64,000 nt of DNA from positions 17,399 to 81,398 of the forward strand of contig NZ_JOJM01000032.1 of the NCBI RefSeq assembly GCF_000720325.1. The letters run 5' to 3'. Shown here piece after piece: positions 1 through 8,262 of the stretch. The notes beneath the pieces were generated by a model that was not told the origin of the DNA, made no database searches, and saw only the letters and a list, made by a program, of their open reading frames with translations. Numbering within the stretch: the stretch's first letter is position 1; every line of letters begins with the position of its first letter. A program made the position numbers and the translations under genes. The DNA is from Streptomyces sp. NRRL B-1347. Its GTDB lineage: Bacteria > Actinomycetota > Actinomycetes > Streptomycetales > Streptomycetaceae.

Positions 1-2367
1 CACTCCGACCACCGTGCCGAGGCCGAACTGGTCGTGCGTGACGCGGTCGCCCACGGCGAGCGACACCACCGGCTTCTCCGTCGCACGGCGCGTGGCAAAG
101 CCCTGCGCGCCCCCCGCGCGCGAGCGCGACGACGACAGCGAGGACGCCACTCCCCCGGCGGGCCCCGACGAGACGGGCGCACCGACGGAACCCGTGCGCT
201 TCCACTCCAGGTGGGTCGCCGGGATCTCCTCCAGGAAGCGCGACGGCGGGTTGTACGACGGCTGGCCCCAGGCGCTGCGCATCGAGGACCGCGTGAGGTA
301 GAGCCGCTCCCGCGCGCGCGTGATGCCGACGTACGCGAGGCGGCGCTCCTCCTCCAGCTCCTTGGTCTGGCCGAGGGCGCGCATGTGCGGGAACACGCCG
401 TCCTCCATGCCGGTCAGGAACACGACCGGGAATTCGAGGCCCTTGGCGGTGTGCAGCGTCATGAGCGTGATGACGCCCGAGCCGTCGTCCTCCTCGTCCG
501 GGATCTGGTCGGAGTCGGCGACGAGCGCCACCCGCTCCAGGAAGTCGGACAGCGATCCGGCCTCGCCCTCCTGGCGCTCCTGCTCGAACTCCAGGGCCAC
601 GGCGGCCAGTTCCTGGAGGTTCTCGATGCGCGTCTCGTCCTGCGGGTCCGTGGAGGACTGCAACTCCGCCAGATATCCGGTCCGTTCGAGCACGGCCTCC
701 AGGACGACCGCCGGGCCCGCGCCCGACTCGACAACGGTGCGCAGCTCCTCCATGAGCGTGTTGAACCGCTTGACGGCGTTCACCGAGCGGGCCGCCATGC
801 CGTACGCCTCGTCCACGCGCCGCAGCGCCTGGGGGAAGGAGATCTTCTCGCGCTGCGCGAGCGCGTCGATCATGGCTTCGGCGCGGTCGCCGATGCCGCG
901 CTTCGGCACGTTCAGAATGCGGCGCATCGGTACGCCGTCCTCCGGGTTGGCGAGGACCCGGAGATAGGCCAGGACGTCGCGGACTTCCTTGCGCTCGTAG
1001 AAGCGGACGCCGCCGACGACCTTGTAGGGCAGGCCGACGCGGATGAAGATCTCTTCGAAGACACGCGACTGCGCGTTCGTCCGGTAGAAGATCGCCACGT
1101 CGCCGGCCTTCGCGTCGCCCGCGTCGGTGAGGCGGTCGATCTCGTCGGCGACGAACTGCGCCTCGTCGTGCTCGGTGTCGGCGACGTAGCCGGTGATGCC
1201 GGCGCCCGCGCCCGCGTTCGTCCACAGGTTCTTGGGGCGGCGGCTCTCGTTGCGCTCGATGACCGCGTTGGCGGCGCTGAGGATCGTCTGCGTGGAGCGG
1301 TAGTTCTGCTCCAGGAGGATCGTGGTGGCGTCCGAGTAGTCCTCCTCGAACTGGAGGATGTTGCGGATCGTGGCGCCGCGGAAGGCGTAGATGGACTGGT
1401 CGGCGTCACCGACCACGCACAGCTCGCCGGGCGCCTCGCCCTCCTCGCCCTCCTGCGGGGTGGGGCCGACCAGCTCGCGCACGAGCGCGTACTGCGCGTG
1501 GTTCGTGTCCTGGTACTCGTCGACCATGACGTGCCGGAAGCGGCGGCGGTAGTGCTCGGCGACGTCCGGGAAGGCGCGCAGGAGGTGCACCGTGGTCATG
1601 ATCAGGTCGTCGAAGTCGAGGGCGTTGGCCTCGCGGAGCCGCGACTGGTACATCGCGTACGCCTGGGCGAGGGTCTTCTCGAAGCCGTCGGCGGCCTGGG
1701 CGGCGAAGTCCTCCTCGTCGATCAGCTCGTTCTTCAGGTTCGAGATCTTGGCGCTGAAGGACTTGGGCGGGAACTTCTTCGGGTCCAGGTCCAGGTCCCG
1801 GCAGACCAGGGCCATCAGGCGCTTGGAGTCCGCGGCGTCGTAGATCGAGAACGAGGACGTGAAGCCCAGCTTCTTGTACTCGCGGCGCAGGATGCGCACG
1901 CACGCGCTGTGGAACGTCGACACCCACATCGCGCCCGCGCGCGGGCCGACGAGCTGCTCGACGCGCTCCTTCATCTCGCCCGCGGCCTTGTTCGTGAACG
2001 TGATCGCGAGGATCTGGCCGGGGTGCACCCCGCGCTCGGCGAGCAGGTACGCGATCCGGTGGGTCAGCACGCGGGTCTTGCCGGAGCCCGCGCCCGCGAC
2101 GATGAGCAGGGGGGATCCCGCGTGCACGACCGCCGCGCGCTGGTTCTCGTTCAGCCCGTCGAGGAGGGCCGCCGGGTCGAGTGCCGGGCGCGGGGCGCCG
2201 TCCCGGTAGTACCCGTCCCGGGGTGCGGGCGCGTCGAACTTCCCGTCGAACAGGTCGTCCGGAATCTGCTCCGGAGCGCTGTCCTCGGGCGGCGGCGGGG
2301 GCTCCTCCTCAGCGCCCTGCGAGGGCTTGAGGTCCGCCAGGAAGCTGTCGTCAAAGAGGCTGCTCAT
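1..2367 (-). CDS. pcrA: ATP-dependent DNA helicase PcrA/UvrD (3' end cut by window)
   Basis: Superfamily 1 3'-5' DNA helicase used in repair and in clearing replication and recombination intermediates. The 789 visible residues carry Walker A (AGAGSGKT, about residue 91), the Walker B-type DEYQDTNHAQY box and the QNYRST motif, in family order. An acidic, Pro-rich N-terminal tail of about 65 residues precedes the helicase core, as usual in actinomycete PcrA. The frame is still open at base 1, where it reads QFGLGTVV, the start of the C-terminal DNA- and RNA polymerase-interacting tail, so only a short end is missing. The ATG at 2367 has a GGGAGG ribosome site just upstream. Identification as UvrD/PcrA is firm; PcrA is preferred over UvrD2 from the tail and the length. 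Confidence 0.93.
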   Translation of the reverse strand, partial: MSSLFDDSFLADLKPSQGAEEEPPPPPEDSAPEQIPDDLFDGKFDAPAPRDGYYRDGAPRPALDPAALLDGLNENQRAAVVHAGSPLLIVAGAGSGKTRVLTHRIAYLLAERGVHPGQILAITFTNKAAGEMKERVEQLVGPRAGAMWVSTFHSACVRILRREYKKLGFTSSFSIYDAADSKRLMALVCRDLDLDPKKFPPKSFSAKISNLKNELIDEEDFAAQAADGFEKTLAQAYAMYQSRLREANALDFDDLIMTTVHLLRAFPDVAEHYRRRFRHVMVDEYQDTNHAQYALVRELVGPTPQEGEEGEAPGELCVVGDADQSIYAFRGATIRNILQFEEDYSDATTILLEQNYRSTQTILSAANAVIERNESRRPKNLWTNAGAGAGITGYVADTEHDEAQFVADEIDRLTDAGDAKAGDVAIFYRTNAQSRVFEEIFIRVGLPYKVVGGVRFYERKEVRDVLAYLRVLANPEDGVPMRRILNVPKRGIGDRAEAMIDALAQREKISFPQALRRVDEAYGMAARSVNAVKRFNTLMEELRTVVESGAGPAVVLEAVLERTGYLAELQSSTDPQDETRIENLQELAAVALEFEQERQEGEAGSLSDFLERVALVADSDQIPDEEDDGSGVITLMTLHTAKGLEFPVVFLTGMEDGVFPHMRALGQTKELEEERRLAYVGITRARERLYLTRSSMRSAWGQPSYNPPSRFLEEIPATHLEWKRTGSVGAPVSSGPAGGVASSLSSSRSRAGGAQGFATRRATEKPVVSLAVGDRVTHDQFGLGTVVGV

Positions 2368-2654
2368 CGCCTCCCGAGTCTAGGCGGCCCCACTGACAGC
2401 CCGCCCCGGGTTCCGGCCACCGCCGGGCCGGCCGACTCCGTCCGCGGGGTGCCGCGAGGCGGTCGCGCCGGGCCACGCCGCAGGTGAGCCGTGTCGCGGC
2501 GGCACCGGGGAGAACGCGGAGGTGCGTAAAGTCACGAAAATGTATCGGGCATATCGAACATCAATCTTCCCCCGCGCCACAGGAGTTGGCTAGCGTGCTC
2601 CGCGGGCCGCACGTCCCCCCAAACCGGCGAACCACGCCGGGCCGCGCGGCCTCC

Positions 2655-2800
2655 GCCGAGTCCGACGCGTTCGGAGCCGGGGACCCACCATGATCTTGGG
2701 GTGAATCCGTCCCGGCGCACCGCGCACGGGCCGGTAGGGCAGCCCTTCCGAACCGCCCGAACCCGACAGCTAACCCGGTAGGCGGTCCACGGAAGGAGTC
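2655..2800 (+). promoter_or_regulatory. ydaO/yuaA-type c-di-AMP riboswitch
   Basis: The 5' leader of the first NlpC/P60 gene contains the recognisable ydaO signature blocks in order: GAGCCGGGGACCCA (about 2674), TTGGGGTGAAT (2696), GGTAGGGC, then CCGAACCCGACAGCTAACC (about 2757) and GGTAGGCGG, ending in the GGAAGGAG ribosome site. This class binds c-di-AMP. In streptomycetes it is known upstream of cell-wall lytic genes such as rpfA, where ligand reduces expression. Its end abuts the ribosome site, so it could act by termination or by access to the start site; I cannot tell which. Confidence 0.9.
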
Positions 2801-2807
2801 GCCTCCC

Positions 2808-4082
2808 TTGGCGTCGCACCGCAAGCCGCGCACCCGCTCCCCCCTGGCACGCAGCGCCCCCGCACTCGGCATCACGACGGCCGCGCTGACCTCCGTAGCG
2901 CTCCTGTCACAGAGCGCGAACGCCGCGCCGTCCGCCCCTTCGGCACCGGCCGGGCCCGCCGAGCCGAGCCTCGAAGAGGTCCAGAAGAAGGTCGACGACC
3001 TCTACCACCAGGCGGGCGTGGCCACCCAGAAGTACAACTCGGCCAAGGAACGCACCGACAAGCAGCGCAAGCACGTCGACAAGCTCCTGGACGACGTCGC
3101 CGAACGCACGGACAACCTGAACGAGGCCCGGCGGCAGCTCGGCTCGTTCGCGGCCGCCCAGTACCGCACCGGCGCCGTCTCCGAGACCGCCGCGCTGATG
3201 CTCGCCGACGACCCGAAGGGGTTCTTCGACCAGAACCATCTCGCGGACCGGCTCACGAGCCGCCAGAAGAAGGCGGTCGACGACTACCAGACGCAGCAGG
3301 TGGCGGCCATCAAGCAGCGCGCGAAGGCCACGAAGAGCCTCAAGACGCTCAGCGACTCCCGCGACGAGCTGAAGTCCAGCAAGCGGACCGTCCAGACCAA
3401 GCTCGGCGAGGCCCGCACGCTCCTTTCGAAGCTGACCGCCGAGGAGAAGGCACGGCTCGCCGCGATCGAGAAGCGGAAGGAGGAGGCCGCCCGGCGCAAG
3501 GCCGCCGAGCTGGCGCGCAAGCAGGCCGAAGCGGAGCGCAAACGGAAGGCCGAGGAGGCGGAGCGGCGGGAGCGCGAGCGGGAGCAGGGCAAGGACCCGG
3601 ACCAGGGCTCCGGGGACTCGGGGACGGGGTCCGGGTCGGGCTCCGGCACCGGCACCGGCACCGGCACCGGCTCGGGATCAGGTTCCGGTTCTGGCTCCGG
3701 TTCCGGTTCCGGGGACACGGACAGCGGGTACGCCGCGAAGGCCGAGAAGGTGATCGCCTTCGCCGAGAAGCAGATCGGCAAGCCCTACGTGTGGGGCGCC
3801 ACCGGGCCTGGTTCGTACGACTGCTCCGGGCTCACGCAGGCCGCGTGGAAGACCGCCGGGATCTCGCTGCCCCGCACCACCTGGGACCAGGTGAAGACCG
3901 GCACCAAGGTGTCCACGTCCAGCGCCGAACGCGGCGACCTGGTCTTCTTCTACGACGACATCAGCCACGTCGGGATCTACATAGGCAACGGCAAGATGAT
4001 CCACGCCCCGAAGCCGGGCGCGAACGTGCGCGTCGAGTCGATCTACTACATGCCGATCCACAGCGTGGTCCGACCGGCGTGA
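2808..4082 (+). CDS. Secreted NlpC/P60 peptidoglycan hydrolase with coiled coil
   Basis: Predicted secreted cell-wall endopeptidase of 424 residues. A twin-basic N-terminus and hydrophobic stretch (residues 1-40, cleavage near ANA-AP) form a signal peptide. Residues 50-250 are a charged, heptad-rich coiled coil, followed by a Gly/Ser/Thr linker and then the NlpC/P60 domain (about 310-424) with catalytic Cys in YDCSGLTQ, His in SHVGIY and a HAP motif. It resembles RipA/RpfA-associated hydrolases that cut the stem peptide during growth and division. The start is a TTG with GGAAGGAG nine bases upstream, directly after a c-di-AMP riboswitch. A strong hairpin terminator follows. A shorter paralogue lies at 4931. 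Confidence 0.9.
   Translation: MASHRKPRTRSPLARSAPALGITTAALTSVALLSQSANAAPSAPSAPAGPAEPSLEEVQKKVDDLYHQAGVATQKYNSAKERTDKQRKHVDKLLDDVAERTDNLNEARRQLGSFAAAQYRTGAVSETAALMLADDPKGFFDQNHLADRLTSRQKKAVDDYQTQQVAAIKQRAKATKSLKTLSDSRDELKSSKRTVQTKLGEARTLLSKLTAEEKARLAAIEKRKEEAARRKAAELARKQAEAERKRKAEEAERREREREQGKDPDQGSGDSGTGSGSGSGTGTGTGTGSGSGSGSGSGSGSGDTDSGYAAKAEKVIAFAEKQIGKPYVWGATGPGSYDCSGLTQAAWKTAGISLPRTTWDQVKTGTKVSTSSAERGDLVFFYDDISHVGIYIGNGKMIHAPKPGANVRVESIYYMPIHSVVRPA
3628..3713 (+). repeat. Gly-Ser/Thr codon repeat in the hydrolase linker
   Basis: A low-complexity run of GGCACC and GGTTCC type hexamers encodes alternating Gly-Ser and Gly-Thr between the coiled coil and the catalytic domain. It is a flexible tether likely to vary in length between strains. 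The paralogue at 4931 lacks it. Confidence 0.8.
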
Positions 4083-4150
4083 CCGAGGCCGGTGTCTGAG
4101 GTCTCCGTAGCGGGGCGACAGGAAATCGACCTCTACGGAGAGGGCGCATA

Positions 4151-4193
4151 CGCGTGGGGGCCCGCACCCGGTCCGGGTGCGGGCCCCCACGCG
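4151..4193. terminator. Strong bidirectional hairpin terminator
   Basis: A perfect 20-bp stem (4151-4170 with 4174-4193) with a 3-base loop lies between the convergent NlpC/P60 gene and the small membrane protein gene. It has no T-tract, as is common in Streptomyces, and can serve both genes. Confidence 0.88.
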
Positions 4194-4212
4194 TGCGGCG
4201 GGCGGCGGGCGG

Positions 4213-4566
4213 TTACGTCCACAGGACGGCGATGAAGATGTTCGCCGTCGTCAGCGCGCCGACCGCGCCGAACATCGCCTTGTCCACCCTCTCCTCGTCG
4301 CGCTTGAGGTACACGAGCCCGAGGATCACGACGAGGACCGCCATCTTGATGCCGATCTTGAGGTTGTTGACCTCGTTGTCGTCGGCCTGGTTCAGGCCGA
4401 CCAGGGCCACGCCCGTGATCAGCATGGTGAGCGCGCCGTGCAGCATCGCGGGGCTGAAGCGGGCCGTGCCGTCACCCATCGCCTTCATCTGGGTCAGGAA
4501 GCCGCCCAGGAGCGAGGCGATGCCGATGATGTGCAGGCCGACGAAGAGATGGATGAGTACGTCCAT
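4213..4566 (-). CDS. Small four-helix integral membrane protein
   Basis: A 117-residue protein that is almost entirely hydrophobic, with about four membrane segments (starting MDVLIHLFVGLHIIG and ending TTANIFIAVLWT) joined by short polar loops such as NQADDNEVNN and KRDEERVDK. It is a conserved streptomycete protein of unknown function; I do not recognise a catalytic motif. The ATG at 4566 begins directly at the first membrane helix. An in-frame upstream extension to 4629 reads as non-coding sequence. It converges on the first NlpC/P60 gene and is divergent from the second. Confidence 0.75.
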   Translation of the reverse strand: MDVLIHLFVGLHIIGIASLLGGFLTQMKAMGDGTARFSPAMLHGALTMLITGVALVGLNQADDNEVNNLKIGIKMAVLVVILGLVYLKRDEERVDKAMFGAVGALTTANIFIAVLWT

Positions 4567-4930
4567 GGGGCGGAGCCTAACCGGGCCCGTATCACCGCCC
4601 ATCAGGCAGGTGGGCCACAAACGCCACATCGGTCACAGGAACGGGTGAAGCGGGCGCCGACCGGCCGCCGGGGCGGTCGCGTCCGGTCACGACCGGGCCG
4701 CGGGCGCCACTTCCGCACAACAGGTCACGGCCCGGTGACGGCGAGGTTTAGCGTCCATGACCGGTGACCGGCTCCCCACCGTCGTCCGGACCAGGGACGG
4801 CAGCCGGACATCACCGCCGAGAAGTCCGGCGGCGCCCCGTTCCCCCTGTGCGCGGCGCCGCCGGACCCGGCCCCGACCCCCGTGGCGGGCCGTACCGGAC
4901 CTGGTCACTGTGGAAGGACGTGGAGCCTCC
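4567..4930. other. Intergenic region upstream of the second hydrolase
   Basis: This 364-base gap separates two divergent genes and should hold both promoters. I could not assign a convincing -10/-35 pair. Unlike the leader of the first NlpC/P60 gene, it lacks the ydaO riboswitch blocks. The only signal I trust is GGAAGGAC about 13 bases before the GTG start. Confidence 0.5.
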
Positions 4931-6019
4931 GTGGCACAGCACCGCAAGCCGAAGCAGCGCTCGCTCAGCGGCCATACGGCCCGTACCGCCGCGACCCTCG
5001 CCCTGGCGTCGGCCGCCACGGCGACCGCCTTCGAGGGCACCGGACACGCCGAGCCGCGGCTCTCCCCCGGCGAGGTGAAGACCAAGGTCGACGAGCTCTA
5101 CCGCGAGGCGGAGGTCGCCACCGAGAAGTACAACGGCGCCAAGGAAAAGGCCGACCGGGCCGAGGAGTCGCTGCGGGACCTGCGCGACGAGGCCGCCCGC
5201 AAGACGGATCGGCTCAACTCGGCACGCCAGGGCCTGGGCTCCCTGGCCACCGCCCAGTACCGCACCGGAGCCATGGACCCGTCCGTCCAGCTCGCGCTCT
5301 CCGCCGAGCCGGACGCCTTCCTCGACCGGGCCGCCCGCGCCGACCACGCGGGACGGCGCCAGGCCGCCGAGGTCGCCGACGTACGACGGCAGGTCCGGGA
5401 GCTCGACCAGCTCCGCACCGAGGCCGACGACACCCTCGGGGACCTCAAGTCCCGTCAGGCGGACCTGAGGAAGCACAAGAAGACCGTGACCGGAAAGCTC
5501 GGCGAGGCCAAGCGGCTGCTCGCCCGCCTTACCGCCGACGAACGGGCACGCCTCGCCGCCACCGAGCGCGGCGAGGACAGCGCGGGCGGCGACGGCGCCG
5601 CGGACCCCGACCGGGCCTCACGGGCCGACACGCGCGGCACGGCCCCGACCGGTGCCGTGAAGGCCCCCAACTCCCGCGCCGCACAGGCCGTCTCGTACGC
5701 CCGCAAAGCGCTCGGCAGCCCCTACGTGTGGGGCGCCACGGGCCCGAACGCCTTCGACTGCTCCGGCCTCACCCAGGCCGCCTACCGCGCTGCGGGCGTC
5801 TCGCTGCCGCGCACGACCTACGCCCAGATCGACGCGGGCCGTCGCGTCGGGCGCTCCGAACTCCAGCCGGGCGACCTGGTGTTCTTCTACTCCGGCATCA
5901 GCCACGTCGGCCTCTACGTGGGCGGCGGCCAGATGATCCACGCGCCCAACCCCAGCGCTCCGGTCCGCCTGGCCCCCATCGACCAGATGCCGTTCGCGGG
6001 GGCCACGCGGGTGGCGTGA
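4931..6019 (+). CDS. Secreted NlpC/P60 peptidoglycan hydrolase, paralogue
   Basis: A 362-residue paralogue of the hydrolase at 2808: signal peptide (MAQHRKPKQRS then hydrophobic to about residue 40), a coiled coil with the same VDELYREAEVATEKYN opening, a short linker, and the C-terminal NlpC/P60 domain (about 250-362) with catalytic Cys in FDCSGLTQAA and His in SHVGLY. It probably cleaves peptidoglycan stem peptides outside the cell. The frame is open further upstream to 4757, but the signal peptide and comparison with the paralogue fix the GTG at 4931. It lacks the long Gly/Ser linker and the riboswitch, so the pair may divide labour under different controls. Confidence 0.9.
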   Translation: MAQHRKPKQRSLSGHTARTAATLALASAATATAFEGTGHAEPRLSPGEVKTKVDELYREAEVATEKYNGAKEKADRAEESLRDLRDEAARKTDRLNSARQGLGSLATAQYRTGAMDPSVQLALSAEPDAFLDRAARADHAGRRQAAEVADVRRQVRELDQLRTEADDTLGDLKSRQADLRKHKKTVTGKLGEAKRLLARLTADERARLAATERGEDSAGGDGAADPDRASRADTRGTAPTGAVKAPNSRAAQAVSYARKALGSPYVWGATGPNAFDCSGLTQAAYRAAGVSLPRTTYAQIDAGRRVGRSELQPGDLVFFYSGISHVGLYVGGGQMIHAPNPSAPVRLAPIDQMPFAGATRVA

Positions 6020-6073
6020 GGGCGGTCCGAGGGGAGCCTGAGGGTCGCGTGGGAGCGGGTGCGGCGACCCCTG

Positions 6074-6808
6074 TCAGACCAGCCGTCGGGCCGTCGCCCA
6101 CCTCGTCAGCTCGTGCCGGTTCGACAGCTGGAGCTTCCTCAGGACCGCCGACACGTGCGACTCGACCGTCTTCACGGAGATGTACAGCTGCTTGGCGATC
6201 TCCTTGTACGCGTACCCGCGCGCGATGAGGCGCAGCACCTCGCGCTCGCGCTGGGTGAGGCGGTCCAGGTCCTCGTCGACCGGCGCCGCGTCCGTCGACG
6301 CGAAGGCGTCCAGGACGAAACCGGCCAGGCGCGGCGAGAACACCGCGTCGCCCTCCTGCACCCGGAAGATCGAGTCGACCAGGTCGGTGCCGGTGATGGT
6401 CTTGGTGACATAGCCGCGGGCGCCGCCCCGGATGACGCCGATGACGTCCTCCGCGGCGTCCGAGACGGACAGCGCGAGGAACCGCACCGGGCTCTCCGCG
6501 TCCACCATCAACGGCGCGCAGCGGCGCAGGACCTCCACCCCGCCGCCGCCCGGCAGATGCACGTCGAGCAGCACGACCTCGGGCCGGGTCGCCGTGATCA
6601 CCGTGACCGCCTGGTCGACGTCCGCGGCCTCGCCGACGACCTCGACGCCCGTGCGCTCGGTCTGGCCGATCTCCGCCTGCACTCCGGTGCGGAACATCCG
6701 GTGGTCGTCGACCAGGACGACCTTCACCCGCCGCGCGGCGCCGGTCCCGGCCTCCGCTGCCCCGGCGGCCGGATCCACGGGCCCGCTCGCTTCGGTCGCG
6801 TCGCTCAT
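6074..6808 (-). CDS. NarL/LuxR-family response regulator
   Basis: DNA-binding two-component regulator of 244 residues. Residues 28-150 form a receiver with the acidic pair DD (34-35), phosphoacceptor Asp82 in LLDVHLP and the T/S and K switch region around SVSD and VTKT. Residues 180-240 form a LuxR helix-turn-helix (LTQREREVLRLIARGYAYKEIAKQL ending with a recognition helix in KTVESHVSAVLRKL). It overlaps the upstream histidine kinase gene by four bases (ATGA), so the two are translationally coupled partners. The first 27 residues are an Ala/Gly-rich tail outside the receiver. Confidence 0.93.
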   Translation of the reverse strand: MSDATEASGPVDPAAGAAEAGTGAARRVKVVLVDDHRMFRTGVQAEIGQTERTGVEVVGEAADVDQAVTVITATRPEVVLLDVHLPGGGGVEVLRRCAPLMVDAESPVRFLALSVSDAAEDVIGVIRGGARGYVTKTITGTDLVDSIFRVQEGDAVFSPRLAGFVLDAFASTDAAPVDEDLDRLTQREREVLRLIARGYAYKEIAKQLYISVKTVESHVSAVLRKLQLSNRHELTRWATARRLV

Positions 6809-8091
6809 GTCGCCGCCGTCCTCTCCATCTCCAGCTCGACTTCCGTGCCGCCGCCCGGCACCGTGCGCAGCCGCGCCGTACCGCCGTTGCGCTGCATGCG
6901 GCCGATGATCGATTCTCGTACGCCCATGCGGTCGTCCGGCACCGCGTCCAGGTCGAAGCCCGGGCCCCGGTCGCGGACGGACACGAAGACCGTCTCCCCC
7001 TCGACCTCGGCGAAGACCTGCACCGCGCCGCCCTCGCCACCGTACTTGGCGGCGTTCACCATCGCTTCCCTCGCGGCCTGCATCTGTGCCGTCAGGCGCT
7101 CGTCGAGCGGGCAGTCGCCGACGACGACCACCTCGATGGGGACGCCGTGCTTGTCCTCGACCTCCGCGGCGTTGCGCCGGACCGCCTCGGCGAGGGTGTC
7201 CGGCTCCTCCGCCTCCTCCTTGCCGGTGCCCTCCGGCTTGTACAGCCAGGCGCGCAGGTCGCGCTCCTGGGCGCGGGCGAGGCGGCGGACCTCCCCGGCG
7301 CTGTCCGCGTTGCGCTGGATGAGCGTCAGGGTGTGCAGCACCGAGTCGTGCACGTGGGCGGCGACCTCCGCGCGCTCCTGGGCGCGGATGCGCATGAGGC
7401 GCTCCTCGGAGAGGTCCTGGGTCATGCGGACGAGATAGGGGCCCGCGAGCAGCGCTATGCCGACGAGCACCGCGAGCGCCGCCTGCAGGGCCGCGCTCAG
7501 GTCGGACGCGGAGCCGCGCAGCACGAAGATGCCGGACACGCCGACGCCGACGAGGAGGACACCGGCCGCGGTCCGGGCGATCGTCAGGGTGCGGCGCTTG
7601 CGGCCCACCTCCATCCAGCGGGCCCGCCGGGCGTTGTCCGCCTGGCGCCAGACGAGGGCGACACCGGCGGCGACGAGCAGCGTCGGCCAGAGATACGCCT
7701 TCGTCGGGCCGCCGAGGTCCATGCTGCCGACGAAGACCATGGCGACGGCGAGCATCGCGAGGAGCGCGACGATCTGGCCCTTGTCCGGCTTGCGGGCGAC
7801 GAGTCTGCGGCGGCCGTCCGCGGCCGTCTCCGTGGTCACCACGGCGGCGCGCTGGGCGGCGACGCCGCCCACGCCGAGCGGCACGAAGAACCAGAAGGCC
7901 GCGTACAGCAGCGCGCCCAGGCCGTTCGCCGTGAACAGGCCGATGAAGATGAGCCGGACCCAGATGACGGGCAGCCCGAGGTGGCCCGCGAGGCCGCGCG
8001 CGACCCCGCCGAGCAGGCGGCCCTCGCCGCTGCGATAGAGCTTCCGCAGCGGCCGCTCGTCTTCGATGGGTACAGCTGCGGCTTCCGGCAT
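6805..8091 (-). CDS. PspC-domain sensor histidine kinase
   Basis: Membrane sensor kinase paired with the regulator at 6074. It opens with a PspC domain (RKLYRSGEGRLLGGVARGLAGHLGLP followed by a membrane helix), then several more membrane segments. Next come a HisKA_3 dimerisation helix with the HD motif (AAHVHDSVLHTL) and a HATPase_c domain with N-box REAMVNAAKY and G-box DRGPGFD. A PspC domain fused to a LiaS-type kinase suggests envelope-stress sensing. Starts are possible at ATG 8091 or GTG 8106; neither has a strong ribosome site, and I chose the ATG. A separate PspC protein is transcribed divergently from the same intergenic region. Confidence 0.9.
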   Translation of the reverse strand: MPEAAAVPIEDERPLRKLYRSGEGRLLGGVARGLAGHLGLPVIWVRLIFIGLFTANGLGALLYAAFWFFVPLGVGGVAAQRAAVVTTETAADGRRRLVARKPDKGQIVALLAMLAVAMVFVGSMDLGGPTKAYLWPTLLVAAGVALVWRQADNARRARWMEVGRKRRTLTIARTAAGVLLVGVGVSGIFVLRGSASDLSAALQAALAVLVGIALLAGPYLVRMTQDLSEERLMRIRAQERAEVAAHVHDSVLHTLTLIQRNADSAGEVRRLARAQERDLRAWLYKPEGTGKEEAEEPDTLAEAVRRNAAEVEDKHGVPIEVVVVGDCPLDERLTAQMQAAREAMVNAAKYGGEGGAVQVFAEVEGETVFVSVRDRGPGFDLDAVPDDRMGVRESIIGRMQRNGGTARLRTVPGGGTEVELEMERTAAT

Positions 8092-8262
8092 GTCACCGAT
8101 GGTCACACGCGGGCGGGGCCGGGGGCATCAGGGTCCATCCCCGAGACTCCCCTGATCTCCGGGCAGTCAGGGGCGGGCTCGGGGACGGTCAGGGGCGATT
8201 TCAGGGTTCGGCCAGGGTTGTCCCGACTGCCGCGGGCGGGGCGGGGCCGTCACCATGGACTC

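Noticed and set aside
34..2487. 817-codon plus-strand frame across pcrA
   Set aside because: It is the antisense shadow of pcrA; its translation is Arg/Leu/Val-rich with no motif, while the minus strand carries every helicase motif in order.
3601..3715. Frameshift in the Gly/Ser linker of the first hydrolase
   Set aside because: The frame is continuous from the signal peptide through the catalytic domain; the run is simply low complexity.
4700..4930. Second ydaO riboswitch before the paralogous hydrolase
   Set aside because: None of the signature blocks (GGGGTGAAT, CAGCTAACC) is present.
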